A DNA stretch of 64,000 nt from Pseudomonadota bacterium (GTDB taxonomy: Bacteria; Pseudomonadota; Alphaproteobacteria; Rhodospirillales; Magnetospirillaceae), in the NCBI GenBank assembly GCA_021793155.1, contig JAJYTF010000028.1:1-64000 (forward strand). The letters are read 5' to 3'. Of the stretch, positions 43,985-53,001 are shown one piece after another. A program made the translations under genes and the position numbers. The notes under the pieces are model-generated. The model was not told the origin of the DNA. It saw only the letters and a list, made by a program, of their open reading frames with translations, and ran no database searches. The first letter of the stretch is position 1. The number at the start of each line of letters is the position of its first letter.

Positions 43985-45583
43985 ATGTTCGATCAGTTAT
44001 TCGTTGAGTTATCGCGATGGCAATTTGCCGCCACCGCCATGTATCACTTTCTTTTTGTCCCTCTCACCTTGGGCATCTCGTGGATTCTGTTCATCATGGA
44101 ATCCGTCTATGTGATGACCGGCAACGAGATCTATCGCGACATGACGCGGTTCTGGGGCAAGCTGTTCGGCATCAATTTCGCGCTGGGCGTGACCACCGGC
44201 CTGACGATGGAATTCGAGTTCGGCACCAACTGGGCCTATTACGCGCATTACGTGGGCGACGTCTTTGGTGCGCCGCTGGCCATCGAAGGGCTGATGGCGT
44301 TTTTCCTGGAATCGACCTTCATCGGCCTGTTCTTCCTGGGGTGGGAGAAGTTGTCAAAGCGCCAGCACTTGGCGGTGACTTTCTTCACGGCGCTGGGATC
44401 GAACCTGTCGGCGATGTGGATCCTGGTGGCCAACGGCTGGATGCAGAACCCGATCGGCGCGAGTTTTTCCGCGCAGACCATGCGCATGGAGATGAGCAGC
44501 TTTGCCGGAGTATTGTTCAATCCGGTGGCGCAGGTGAAGTTCGTGCACACCGTGGCGGCCGGCTATGTGACCGCTTCAATGTTCGTGCTGGCGATCAGTT
44601 CCTATTACATGTTGCGGGGCCGTGACCTGGGCTTTGCCAAGCGCTCCTTCGCCATCGCCGCCGGCTTCGGCCTGGCCTCGGCGCTTTCGGTGATCGTGCT
44701 GGGCGACGAAAGCGGATACACCCTGGGCGATGTGCAGAAGGTCAAGCTGGCCGCCATCGAAGCCGAATACGATACGGACAAGGCGCCTGCCGCCTTCACC
44801 GTCATCGGCATTCCCAATGACGAGACGCTGCGCACCGATTATGCGGTCAAGATCCCCTGGGCGCTGGGTCTGATCGCCACGCGGTCGACCACCGGAGAGG
44901 TCGCCGGCATCAAGGAGTTGATGGCCCAGCACGAAGGCCGCATCCGCTCGGGCATGGTGGCCTACGACCTGTTGCAGCAGATCCGCAAGGGTGATGCCTC
45001 GGAGGCGACGGCGAAGGCTTTCGCGGCGCATAAGGCCGATCTCGGCTACGGACTGCTGCTGAAGCGCTATGCGGCCAATGTGGTCGACGCCACGCCGGCC
45101 CAGGTCGCCCAGGCGGTTAAGGACACCATTCCGCCGGTGGCGCCGCTGTTCTTCACCTTCCGCATCATGGTGGCGCTTGGCGCCTTGATCCTGTTCCTCA
45201 TCGGCGCGTCGTTCTACTACACCGTCCGGCGGAGCGTGGCCGAACAGCGCTGGTTGCTGAAGCTGTTGCTGTGGAGTCTGCCGGCCCCATGGATCGCCTG
45301 CGAGGTTGGCTGGTTCGTCGCCGAGTTCGGCCGTCAGCCCTGGGCCATCGGCGAGGTACTTCCGACGTTCCTGGCGACGTCGAGCCTGACATCGGGCGAC
45401 GTGATCTTCAGTCTGACCGGGTTCGTCGGCTTCTACACCTTCCTACTGGTCATCGAGGTCTACCTGATGGCGAAGTTCGCGCGCAAAGGCCCGGCGTCCC
45501 TCGGTACCGGTAAATATTATGGCGAAGACCTGGGTGCCCCTGGCCACGAGCGCACCGGCGCTCCCCTGGTTTCGGCCGGCTGA
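43985..45583 (+). CDS. cydA: Cytochrome bd oxidase subunit I
   Basis: Start at MFDQLFVELSRWQFAATAMYHFLFVPLTLG (532 residues), since the longer frame adds no family sequence. Haem ligands: His in 'AMYHFLFVPLTLG' (His19-like), His in 'VKFVHTVAAGYV' (His186-like) and Met in the middle membrane region. The Q-loop (~250-330) with 'IPNDETLRTDYAVKIPWALGLIATRS' is present. With CydB and CydX it forms the high-affinity quinol oxidase for low O2. It starts the operon cydA-cydB-cydX-cydD-smORF-cydC. Confidence 0.95.
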   Translation: MFDQLFVELSRWQFAATAMYHFLFVPLTLGISWILFIMESVYVMTGNEIYRDMTRFWGKLFGINFALGVTTGLTMEFEFGTNWAYYAHYVGDVFGAPLAIEGLMAFFLESTFIGLFFLGWEKLSKRQHLAVTFFTALGSNLSAMWILVANGWMQNPIGASFSAQTMRMEMSSFAGVLFNPVAQVKFVHTVAAGYVTASMFVLAISSYYMLRGRDLGFAKRSFAIAAGFGLASALSVIVLGDESGYTLGDVQKVKLAAIEAEYDTDKAPAAFTVIGIPNDETLRTDYAVKIPWALGLIATRSTTGEVAGIKELMAQHEGRIRSGMVAYDLLQQIRKGDASEATAKAFAAHKADLGYGLLLKRYAANVVDATPAQVAQAVKDTIPPVAPLFFTFRIMVALGALILFLIGASFYYTVRRSVAEQRWLLKLLLWSLPAPWIACEVGWFVAEFGRQPWAIGEVLPTFLATSSLTSGDVIFSLTGFVGFYTFLLVIEVYLMAKFARKGPASLGTGKYYGEDLGAPGHERTGAPLVSAG

Positions 45584-45596
45584 TTGGAGAATCCTC

Positions 45597-46751
45597 ATGA
45601 TCCTCGATTACGAAACCTTGAAATTCGTCTGGTGGATTCTGGTCGGCGCGCTGCTGATCGGCTTCGCCGTGGCCGACGGCATGGATATGGGTGTCGGCAA
45701 CCTGTTGCCGTTCGTCGGCCGCACCGATGAGGAACGCCGGGTGATGATCAACACCGTCGGCCCCCATTGGGATGGCAACCAGGTTTGGTTGATCACCGCC
45801 GGCGGCGCCATCTTCGCCGCCTGGCCGGCCGTCTACGCGGCAGCTTTCTCGGGCTTCTACATGGCGATGCTTCTGGTGCTGTTCGCCCTGTTCTTCCGGC
45901 CGGTGGGCTTCGACTACCGGTCCAAGCTTGAAAACCCGCGGTGGCGGCGGGCCTGGGACTGGGGCCTGTTCGCCGGCGGCGCCGTTCCCTCGCTGATCTT
46001 CGGCGTGGCTTTCGGCAACCTGCTGCAGGGTGTGCCTTTCCACCTTGATGAATTGCTGCGGGCCCATTACGAGGGCTCGCTGCTGGGCGCCCTGCTGCCG
46101 CTGCTCAATCCTTTCGCCCTGTTGGCCGGAGTGATCAGCTTCGCCATGCTGACTATGCACGGCGGCGTGTGGCTGCAGTTGCGCACCGAAGCGCCGATAG
46201 CCGAGCGGGCGAAGACGGCGGTGATGATCATGGGGCTGGTGGCGGCCATCGGCTTCGCGGTCGGCGGGTTATGGGTCGCCTTCGGCATCGACGGCTATCG
46301 CGTGGTCAGCCAGCCGGCATTGGGTGCCTTGCCCAATCCCCTGGCCAAGACCGTGGTGGTCGAGCCTGGGGCTTGGCTGGCGATCTATTCCGAGGTTCCG
46401 GTTGCCATGCTTGCTCCCGCTGTCGGCTTTGCCGGCATCCTCGCCACGATCGTCCTGTCGCTTGGTGATCGCCCGGGCTTTGCCTTCGTCACCAGCGCGC
46501 TGGGGATGACCGGTATCGTCGGGACGGCCGGCTTGTCGATGTTCCCGTTCATCATGCCATCCAGCACCCACCCCAATTCCAGCCTGACCATCTGGGACGC
46601 GCCGTCGAGCCATCTGACCCTGACGGTGATGTTTTGGGCGGTGGCGATCTTCCTGCCCATCGTCCTCGCCTATACGGTGTGGTGCTATTCGCACATGTGG
46701 GGCAAGGTGACGGTCGAGGAAATCCACGCCCGCAGCCATTCGGCGTACTGA
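45597..46751 (+). CDS. cydB: Cytochrome bd oxidase subunit II
   Basis: Start at MILDYETLKFVWWILVGALLIGFAVADGMDMG (384 residues), 13 bases after cydA. Characteristic CydB motifs: 'DGMDMGVGNLLPFVGRTDEERRVMINTVGPHWDGNQVWLITAGGAIFAAWP', 'LFFRPVGFDYR', and 'GTAGLSMFPFIMPSSTHPNSSLTIWDAPSSHLTLTVM'. It completes the CydAB heterodimer. It is followed 23 bases later by cydX. Confidence 0.95.
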   Translation: MILDYETLKFVWWILVGALLIGFAVADGMDMGVGNLLPFVGRTDEERRVMINTVGPHWDGNQVWLITAGGAIFAAWPAVYAAAFSGFYMAMLLVLFALFFRPVGFDYRSKLENPRWRRAWDWGLFAGGAVPSLIFGVAFGNLLQGVPFHLDELLRAHYEGSLLGALLPLLNPFALLAGVISFAMLTMHGGVWLQLRTEAPIAERAKTAVMIMGLVAAIGFAVGGLWVAFGIDGYRVVSQPALGALPNPLAKTVVVEPGAWLAIYSEVPVAMLAPAVGFAGILATIVLSLGDRPGFAFVTSALGMTGIVGTAGLSMFPFIMPSSTHPNSSLTIWDAPSSHLTLTVMFWAVAIFLPIVLAYTVWCYSHMWGKVTVEEIHARSHSAY

Positions 46752-46774
46752 ACGGCCGGAAAGGAGATCAAAGC

Positions 46775-46885
46775 ATGTGGTATTTCGCTTGGATTCTGGG
46801 TTTGACGGCGGCCTTGTCCATCGGCGTGATCAACGCCCTGTGGTACGAGGCCGACCATGCCTTCGACCGTAAAAACGGCAACTGA
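46775..46885 (+). CDS. cydX: Cytochrome bd small subunit CydX
   Basis: 36 residues (MWYFAWILGLTAALSIGVINALWYEADHAFDRKNGN) from ATG 46775 with AAGGAG upstream. One membrane helix plus the conserved 'MWYF.WILG' start and W/E residues match CydX/CbdX. CydX stabilises the haem d site of the bd oxidase. The proposed cydD start lies inside the last codons (46857). Confidence 0.92.
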   Translation: MWYFAWILGLTAALSIGVINALWYEADHAFDRKNGN

Positions 46886-48619
46886 AGTCGCATTCCTCAA
46901 AGCCCGCAGCCGGTTGTCCGGGGGGCCCTGGGCCTGGCTGCGGGTTGCCATGCCGTTAACGCCCTTCTGCTGGTCATTCAATACCACCTGTTGGCGGAGG
47001 TGGTGGACGCCGTCATCTTTTCCGGTGCCGCGTTGGAAGAGCAATGGCCTCGGCTGTGGCCGATGCTGGCGATCATCGGCTTGCGCGCCGTTGCCGTATG
47101 GACTGCCGAAGCCGCCGCCCTGGCCGCTGCGGGGCGGGTCAAGCAAGCGGTGCGGAGTGAGTTGATGGAGCGCTTGTTGGCGCTGGGACCGGTCGCCCTG
47201 GCGGGGGAGCGGACCGGTGAACTGTCGGCCCTGTTGGTCGACGGGGTCGAGGCGCTGGAGGCCTATTGCGCGCGGTTCCTGCCGGCCATGGCGACCGCGA
47301 CCCTGGTGCCGCTGGCGGTGCTGGCGGCGGTGTTGCCGCTGGACCGACTGTCCGCCCTGGTGTTGGCTCTGACCGCGCCACTGATCCCGCTGTTCATGGT
47401 CCTGATCGGCAGGGGGGCCGAACGACTCAATCAACGGCAATGGGCGAAGCTCGCCCGGTTGAGTGCCCACTTCCTGGAAGTGGTGCAGGGGCTGACGGTG
47501 CTGAAGCTGTTCAATGCCAGCCGCCGCGAGGCCGACGTGATCGCCCGCGTTTCCGAGGAATACCGGCTGGTCACCATGTCGGTTCTGCGGGTGGCCTTCC
47601 TTTCGGCTTTGGCGCTGGAATTCTTTGCCACCCTTGGCGTTGCGCTGGTCGCGGTGCTGGTTGGTTTCCGTCTGCTGTGGGGCGACCTTGCTTTCGGGCG
47701 CGGTTTGTTCGTCCTTCTGCTGGCGCCCGAGTTCTATCTTCCCCTGCGATCGCTGGGTGCCCACTACCACGCCCGCATGGATGCCATCGGTGCCGCCGGG
47801 CGGATGGTGGGGCTTCTTTCCCGAGCGCTGCCGGCGCCGGGGATGTCAGCCGCCGCCGGACCGGGCGATGGTGCCCCAAGCCTGCGTTTCGACGACGTCC
47901 ACCTGACCTATGCGGACGGGCGCAAGGGGCTGGACGGAGCAGACTTCACGCTGCGGGCCCGGTCGGTAACCGCTCTGGTCGGGCCGAGCGGCGCCGGAAA
48001 GAGTTCGGTGGTCAACATCCTTCTCGGATTCGTGCCGCCGACCGCGGGAGCAGTCCTGGTCGACGGTCGGCCGCTGGTTGAGATGGACCGTGACGCCTGG
48101 CGCCGCCGCATCGCCTGGGTGCCGCAACGCCCACACCTGTTTCGCGGGACTATCGCAGACAACATTCGGCTGGGCGCGCCGGAGGCCGACGACCGGGCCG
48201 TGGAGCAGGCCGCACGACTGACCGGGGCCGACGCCTTCATCGGCAGACTCCCGGCCGGCTATGGTCATGCCATCGGTGAGGGGGGCGGCGGCCTGTCCGG
48301 CGGGCAAGCCCGCCTGATCGCTCTGACGCGGGCGGCGTTGCGCGATGCGCAAATGCTCATCCTGGACGAACCGACGGCCAGCTTGGACCGTGGTGAAGAG
48401 CTTCGGGTGGGCGAGGCGGTGCGTCGGCTCGCCCTTGGGCGCACGGTACTGGTGGTGGCCCACCGTCTTGAGACGGTGCGCTCGGCGGGAGTCATTCTGC
48501 TGCTGGACGGCGGGCGGGTGGCAGAGAGGGGCGGCCATGAGGAACTGATGCGGGCCGACGGCCTCTATGCCGCTCTGGTGCGAAGCGGCGGCGCCCTGAT
48601 GCCGGCGGCGGGAGGGTGA
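46857..48619 (+). CDS. cydD: ABC exporter subunit CydD, apparent 5' frameshift
   Basis: The main frame (from 46886, stop 48619) has a full ABC exporter: membrane part, Walker A GPSGAGKSSV, LSGGQARLIALTRAAL, and Walker B MLILDEPTAS. But the N-terminal helix '..ALGLAAGCHAVNALLLVIQYHLL' has no in-frame ATG/GTG/TTG upstream. The ATG at 46857 opens a second frame 'MPSTVKTATEVAFLKARSRLSGG' that lines up if one G is added in the run at 46920-46925 (G6). The intact protein would read MPST..SRLSGGALGLAAG.... Either one G is missing in this sequence, or the gene is truly shifted. CydDC exports glutathione/cysteine-related thiols or haem and is needed for bd oxidase assembly. Confidence 0.88.
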
Positions 48620-48621
48620 AA

Positions 48622-48822
48622 ATGGGCCTCCTTCGAGACGTGCTGTTCCGGCGCTCTGCAGAGGCTCAGAAAGAAGAAGGAATCAGTGGCGGCAGCCACA
48701 GAGCCGGCGCTTCGGTGGCCGTCTGTCGCCATGGCCAGCAATTTTCCTTACCGGATCGTCTCGCCAAAACGCGACCGCAAATGCGGTGGTGGGGGAAATG
48801 CCGGCTGGGGACGGCGCGATGA
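48622..48822 (+). CDS. Small ORF between cydD and cydC
   Basis: 66 codons from ATG 48622 (SD GGAGGG at 5 bases) to TGA overlapping the cydC ATG (ATGA). The protein starts MGLLRDVLFRRSAEAQ and is basic, with two Cys near 'VAVCRHGQQFSLPDRLAKTRPQMRWWGKCRLGTAR'. Nothing I recognise. The precise fit between the two genes, with its own ribosome site and coupled stop/start, suggests it is translated, even if only to couple cydD and cydC. Alternatively it is a chance frame in a high-GC spacer. Confidence 0.45.
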   Translation: MGLLRDVLFRRSAEAQKEEGISGGSHRAGASVAVCRHGQQFSLPDRLAKTRPQMRWWGKCRLGTAR

Positions 48823-50489
48823 GGCTGCTGTTCCGCCTGCTGTCGCTCTACCGCCCGTATTTGGGGTGGCTGGCGCTGGGCGTGGCCGTCGCCCTGGTTA
48901 CCCTGCTGGCCAATCTGGCGCTGATGGCGGCATCAGGCTGGTTCATCACCGCCATGGGGATCGCTGGCGCGGTGGGGGGGACGCTGGACTACTTCACCCC
49001 GGCCGCAGTGATCCGTGCCTGCGCCATCCTGCGTACCGGCGGGCGCTATGTGGAACGACTGGTGACGCACGAGGCGACGTTCAGGCTGATCGCCCGCCTG
49101 CGGGTCTGGCTTTATCGGCAACTCGAACCGCAGTCGCCCCGGGCCCTCGACAGATATCACAGCGGCGACCTGGCGAGCCGCCTGCGTTCCGACCTGGACC
49201 GGTTGGAGACGGTCTATCTTCGCGTCTTCGTGCCGCTGGTGGTCGCGGTCGCAGCCGTCAGCCTGCTGCTCGCCTGGATGAACCGCTATGCGGCATCCTT
49301 CGCTATGGCCGAAGGCCTTCTGCTGGGCCTGTCGGGCTTCGCCGTCCCGCTGCTTCTGGCCGTTGCGACCAGCCGGCTGGGCCAGCGGCAGGTGCGGCTG
49401 GCGGTGGCCCTCACCGAAACGGCCGTGGACACCGTGCAGGGAATGGCCGAGTTGCTGGCCTTCGGCGCGGCGCCTGCGCATGCCGCCCGGTTCGCCGAAC
49501 TCAGCCGTCGGCGGATCGCCACGCAGGTGAGGCTGGGCCGGCTCAACGGCCTGTCCCAGGCGGCGTTGCTGGTGGGCTCCAATCTGGCCCTTTGGAGCGT
49601 CGTGGTGCTGGCCATTCCGTTGGTGCGCGGCGGCGGGCTGGCGGCGGCCGATTTCGTCATGCTGGCCCTGGCCGCTCTTGCCGGATTCGAGGCGGTGGCG
49701 CCGCTGCCGGCGGCCTTCCTGTTGGCCGGCGAAGTGGTGGAGTCTGCCACGCGCATCTTTGCCTTGGCCGACGCCTGTCCGCCTTTGTCGCGGGACACCG
49801 GCGAGGCTGAGGTTCCTGTCCGTTGCGAGGTCAGGATGTCCCGGGTTCGTTTCGCCTACGAGGCTGGTGCCCCGCCCGTGGTTGACGGCTTCGACCTGGA
49901 CCTGCCGCAGGGCCGACGTGTCGCCATCGTCGGGCCCACCGGGTCCGGCAAGAGCACGGTGGTCCTGCTGCTCACCGGGCTGCTGCAGCCGGATGCCGGC
50001 ACAATCCTGCTGAACGGCCACCAGGTGACCGACCTTGCCCCGGACGCGGTACGGCGCTTCTTCGCCGTGGCGCCCCAGGACCCAGGCCTGTTCAGCGGCT
50101 CGTTGCGTCAGAATTTGCTGCTGGCCAGGCCCGATGCATCGGACTCCGAGCTATGGCAGGCCTTGGCGGTGGTCCAATTGGCTGAATTCGTCGTCTCGTT
50201 GCCGCAAGGGCTGGACACATGGCTGGGTGAAGCCGGCGTGACCTTTTCGGGCGGGCAGGCCCGCCGCCTGTCCATCGCTCGGGCGGTGCTGAAGGAGGCG
50301 CCGGTCCTGATTCTCGACGAGCCGGGGGAAGGGCTGGACTATCTAGTGGAACGCAGCCTGCTGCAGGCCGTGGTGAGCCAACTGGGCGCGCGCAGCCTGC
50401 TGCTGATCACCCACCGCGCCGCCGGGCTGGAGCAAATGGACCAGGTGCTCAATTTCGCAGGCGAAAGCGCGGACGCGCGCGCCCGGTGA
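48819..50489 (+). CDS. cydC: ABC exporter subunit CydC
   Basis: Start at MRLLFRLLSLYRPYLGWLALGVAVALVTLLANLALMAASGWFITAMG (556 residues). Six-helix exporter domain with the CydC motif 'ASGWFI..MG'. Nucleotide domain: Walker A GPTGSGKSTVV, 'FAVAPQDPGLFSGSLRQNLLLA', TFSGGQARRLSIARAVL, Walker B VLILDEPGEGLD and 'LLLITHRAAGLEQ'. It pairs with CydD. The last gene of the cyd operon. Confidence 0.94.
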   Translation: MRLLFRLLSLYRPYLGWLALGVAVALVTLLANLALMAASGWFITAMGIAGAVGGTLDYFTPAAVIRACAILRTGGRYVERLVTHEATFRLIARLRVWLYRQLEPQSPRALDRYHSGDLASRLRSDLDRLETVYLRVFVPLVVAVAAVSLLLAWMNRYAASFAMAEGLLLGLSGFAVPLLLAVATSRLGQRQVRLAVALTETAVDTVQGMAELLAFGAAPAHAARFAELSRRRIATQVRLGRLNGLSQAALLVGSNLALWSVVVLAIPLVRGGGLAAADFVMLALAALAGFEAVAPLPAAFLLAGEVVESATRIFALADACPPLSRDTGEAEVPVRCEVRMSRVRFAYEAGAPPVVDGFDLDLPQGRRVAIVGPTGSGKSTVVLLLTGLLQPDAGTILLNGHQVTDLAPDAVRRFFAVAPQDPGLFSGSLRQNLLLARPDASDSELWQALAVVQLAEFVVSLPQGLDTWLGEAGVTFSGGQARRLSIARAVLKEAPVLILDEPGEGLDYLVERSLLQAVVSQLGARSLLLITHRAAGLEQMDQVLNFAGESADARAR

Positions 50490-50688
50490 GGACTAAGATT
50501 ACCGGGACGGTGATGCAGATTTTCGGCTTCTCGGTCAATCGGGCTGGGGCAGGGTGACCGCAAATATCTCTCAAAATGTCTACTCAGCCGAATGCCCCGA
50601 CAATTATCAATGCCGCCCCGAGACTGTCGGCGTAATAGTGAACCACCGAGATCGCTTAACGAAGCTTTTCGGGTCATGCCAAGCTCCT
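50490..50688 (+). ncRNA. Candidate 3' region or small RNA before an intrinsic terminator
   Basis: About 200 bases follow cydC without a protein-like frame, and then a strong terminator. The segment is less GC-rich than the neighbouring genes and has no obvious repeat. It may be just the cyd operon 3' end, or an independent small RNA with its own promoter. Confidence 0.25.
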
Positions 50689-50727
50689 GGTCCGGAGGTC
50701 CCCCCCAAGCCTCCGGACCGTTTTTTT
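50689..50727 (+). terminator. Intrinsic terminator
   Basis: GGTCCGGAGG pairs perfectly with CCTCCGGACC around an 11-base loop and is followed by GTTTTTTT. It ends plus-strand transcription from the cyd operon or a small RNA located just upstream. Confidence 0.93.
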
Positions 50728-50808
50728 AGCCCCGCGTGTCCGTCATCCGGGTTATACCCTCCTCCCGACAGGCAACACCTGTAATGCGGATGATATCAGA
50801 GCGGGGAT

Positions 50809-51966
50809 ATGAACGTTCTCCTCGGAATGGCGGTATTGGCGGCGGTCGTGCTCGGCGTGGCTTTGGCGTTGCGTGCCTTTCCGGCTCTGGAACGGGCCGT
50901 TCTGGGGGATGATGCGCCGGGGCGCTTCCAAACCATGGACGGTCTCAGGGGCCTGCTGGCCCTGGCGGTGTTCGTCCATCACAGCATCATCGAACAGGCC
51001 TATTGCGCCGGCAGCCCCTGGGCGGCGCCTGCCGGGCACTTCGAGAATTTTCTGGGCCGCGGTGCCGTCGCCCTGTTCTTCATGGTGTCGGCCTATTTGT
51101 TTTGGGGCAGGCTGCACAGGGCCGGCGGCCGTCTGTCCTGGGTGCCGTTCTTCGTCGAACGATTCCGCCGGATCGTTCCCTTGTACGCGGTAACGACCGC
51201 CAGCCTGCTGTTCATCGTCGGCGTCGAAAGCGGTTGGACCCTTCGCGTGCCGGCCGTCGACCTGCTGCAGGAGGCCTCCCGCTGGTTCCTGTTTGGATTC
51301 CTCGGGTTTCCCGATATCAACGGCATTCCGGACACTGTCACCCGCCTCAGCGTTCTATGGTCCCTGCGGTTCGAATGGCTTTTCTATTTTTCCCTGCCCG
51401 TGCTGGGAATGATCCATGCGCGCCTGCGTCGGCCATGGGTCATTTACACGATCTTCGTCGCCATCGGGCTCAGTGGCGGCGGCAAGGTGATGTTCCTCTA
51501 TTTCGCCGCCGGTTGCCTTTGTGTGCCGATCTTGGCCGGGCCGGCGGTGGGCGGGCGCTTCCAGGCGCTTTGGGCCTGGGCGGGCGTGGCCTGCCTGATC
51601 GCGTTCATCTGGCGATTCCATGGGATCGAAGGGCGGGTCCAGCCCTGGCTCCTGATCCCCGTCTTCGTCGCCGCTTTATTGGGCAGAGGCCCGTGGTCGG
51701 TGCTGCGGTGGCCTCCGCTGCGCTATCTCGGACACATCAGCTACAGCGTCTATCTGATTCACAACCCGCTCCTGCACGTCTTCATCAATGCCGGCATCGG
51801 GCGGGCAAATTACGGGGATTTGAACCAGTTGCCCCTCTACGGCGTCATCGCCCTGATGGGATGCGCGGTGATGGGCGTGGCCACTGTGACCTACCTGCTG
51901 GTGGAGAGGCCCTGCCTCGCCTCGGCCAGGGGCGTCGATCCCTCCGCCGTCTCGGCGACAAGTTGA
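50809..51966 (+). CDS. Acyltransferase-3 family membrane protein
   Basis: 385 residues with about ten membrane helices. Family features: 'FQTMDGLRGLLALAVFVHHSIIEQ' (catalytic-type His-His region), 'FFMVSAYLFWGRLHRAGGRLSWVPFFVERFRRIVPLYAV' (the R..R..P motif) and 'LRYLGHISYSVYLIHNPLLHVF' near the C-terminus. Such proteins acylate surface polysaccharides or peptidoglycan. It is followed 13 bases later by an FkbM methyltransferase, consistent with a two-gene envelope-glycan decoration unit. Confidence 0.88.
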   Translation: MNVLLGMAVLAAVVLGVALALRAFPALERAVLGDDAPGRFQTMDGLRGLLALAVFVHHSIIEQAYCAGSPWAAPAGHFENFLGRGAVALFFMVSAYLFWGRLHRAGGRLSWVPFFVERFRRIVPLYAVTTASLLFIVGVESGWTLRVPAVDLLQEASRWFLFGFLGFPDINGIPDTVTRLSVLWSLRFEWLFYFSLPVLGMIHARLRRPWVIYTIFVAIGLSGGGKVMFLYFAAGCLCVPILAGPAVGGRFQALWAWAGVACLIAFIWRFHGIEGRVQPWLLIPVFVAALLGRGPWSVLRWPPLRYLGHISYSVYLIHNPLLHVFINAGIGRANYGDLNQLPLYGVIALMGCAVMGVATVTYLLVERPCLASARGVDPSAVSATS

Positions 51967-51979
51967 AGGAACGCGCAAC

Positions 51980-52819
51980 ATGAGCAGGCGATTGGCAAGC
52001 GCCCTTGCCGCCGCAACCCGCGGCATTCTGTCACCCTTGCCGAAATGGACAAGGATCTCCGTCCTCGCGCGCCTTTCGGCCTTCCTGGTGCCGCGCGTGC
52101 CGGTGACCATCGGCGGGCGTACGGTCAACCTGTACACACCGTCGAAGGCCTCGGTCTATTGGGCCCGCTACGGCATGGAGGCGGAACCCGATACCTTGCG
52201 ATGGATCCAGTCGCTCGATGCCGGATCGGTATTCTGGGATATCGGCGCAAGTGTCGGCCTCTACTCGCTGGCCGCCGGCTTCCATGGTCTTCAGGTAATG
52301 GCCTTCGAGGCCAACCCCTTCACCTATGAATGCCTGCTGCGCAACGTACTGGAAAACCGGGGGGCCGAGCGCATAAAGCCATATAGCCTGGCCCTGGCCG
52401 AGCGATCGACATTGGGAGAGCTTTACCTGGCGAGCACCGAGGCCGGCACGGTGGGCAATGCCTTCGGCGATCCCCAGGCCAGTGCCATCCGTGAGTGGGC
52501 GGGCGATATGGCGGTGTCGGCCGTGTCGGCGTCCATCGACGACCTGATCGCCCTGTTCGCGGCGCCGTTTCCCAACCAGATCAAGATCGACGTCGACAGC
52601 ATCGAGGAACAAATCGTCTCGGGTGGGCGTCGAACCCTGTCCGACCCGCGTGTTCGCTCGGTGTTGATCGAGATCGTCAGCGACACACCGGCCCACCGGG
52701 AGCGGGCGGAGCGAATCATCGTGATGATGCGCGACTTCGGCTTCGTCATCGACCCCAGCGTTGGTTCCGCTTCGGGCAATCGGTTATTCGTACGCCCCGA
52801 GGCGTTTCGCAAGGGGTGA
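51980..52819 (+). CDS. FkbM-family SAM-dependent methyltransferase
   Basis: 279 residues. The nucleotide-binding motif is 'VFWDIGASVGLYSLAAGFHGLQVMAFEANPFTYECL' and the FkbM C-terminal stretch is 'IDDLIALFAAPFPNQIKIDVDSIEEQIVSGG' followed by 'RSVLIEIVS'. Normal FkbM has 'KIDVEG.E', here DVDSIEE. It probably methylates a sugar hydroxyl. It is in an operon with the acyltransferase at 50809. Confidence 0.87.
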   Translation: MSRRLASALAAATRGILSPLPKWTRISVLARLSAFLVPRVPVTIGGRTVNLYTPSKASVYWARYGMEAEPDTLRWIQSLDAGSVFWDIGASVGLYSLAAGFHGLQVMAFEANPFTYECLLRNVLENRGAERIKPYSLALAERSTLGELYLASTEAGTVGNAFGDPQASAIREWAGDMAVSAVSASIDDLIALFAAPFPNQIKIDVDSIEEQIVSGGRRTLSDPRVRSVLIEIVSDTPAHRERAERIIVMMRDFGFVIDPSVGSASGNRLFVRPEAFRKG

Positions 52820-53001
52820 GATGCGCCGCGGCGCCTGCCTCCGCCGCTGTTCCCCTGACGGCCGATGGGGGGAAGGACCCCGCTGGCTCCAACGGGATCC
52901 CTCAGATTCCTTCGGGGTGATCGATCGTTCCTGCCGCGGCAAGCCTGCTCGGCAGTTGAGCGTCGCGGTCAGATTGATCGCGGAACCCCTACATCGTCTG
53001 C
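52820..53001. repeat. Spacer with repeat-type sequence
   Basis: The stretch 'ggggggaaggaccccgctggctccaacgggatccctcagattcc' resembles the element in the rnf operon at 7215-7305 ('ggggggagggatcccgttggg...gagatccctcg'). It lies between the convergent FkbM and DUF3365 genes. No terminator with a T-run is seen. Confidence 0.4.
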
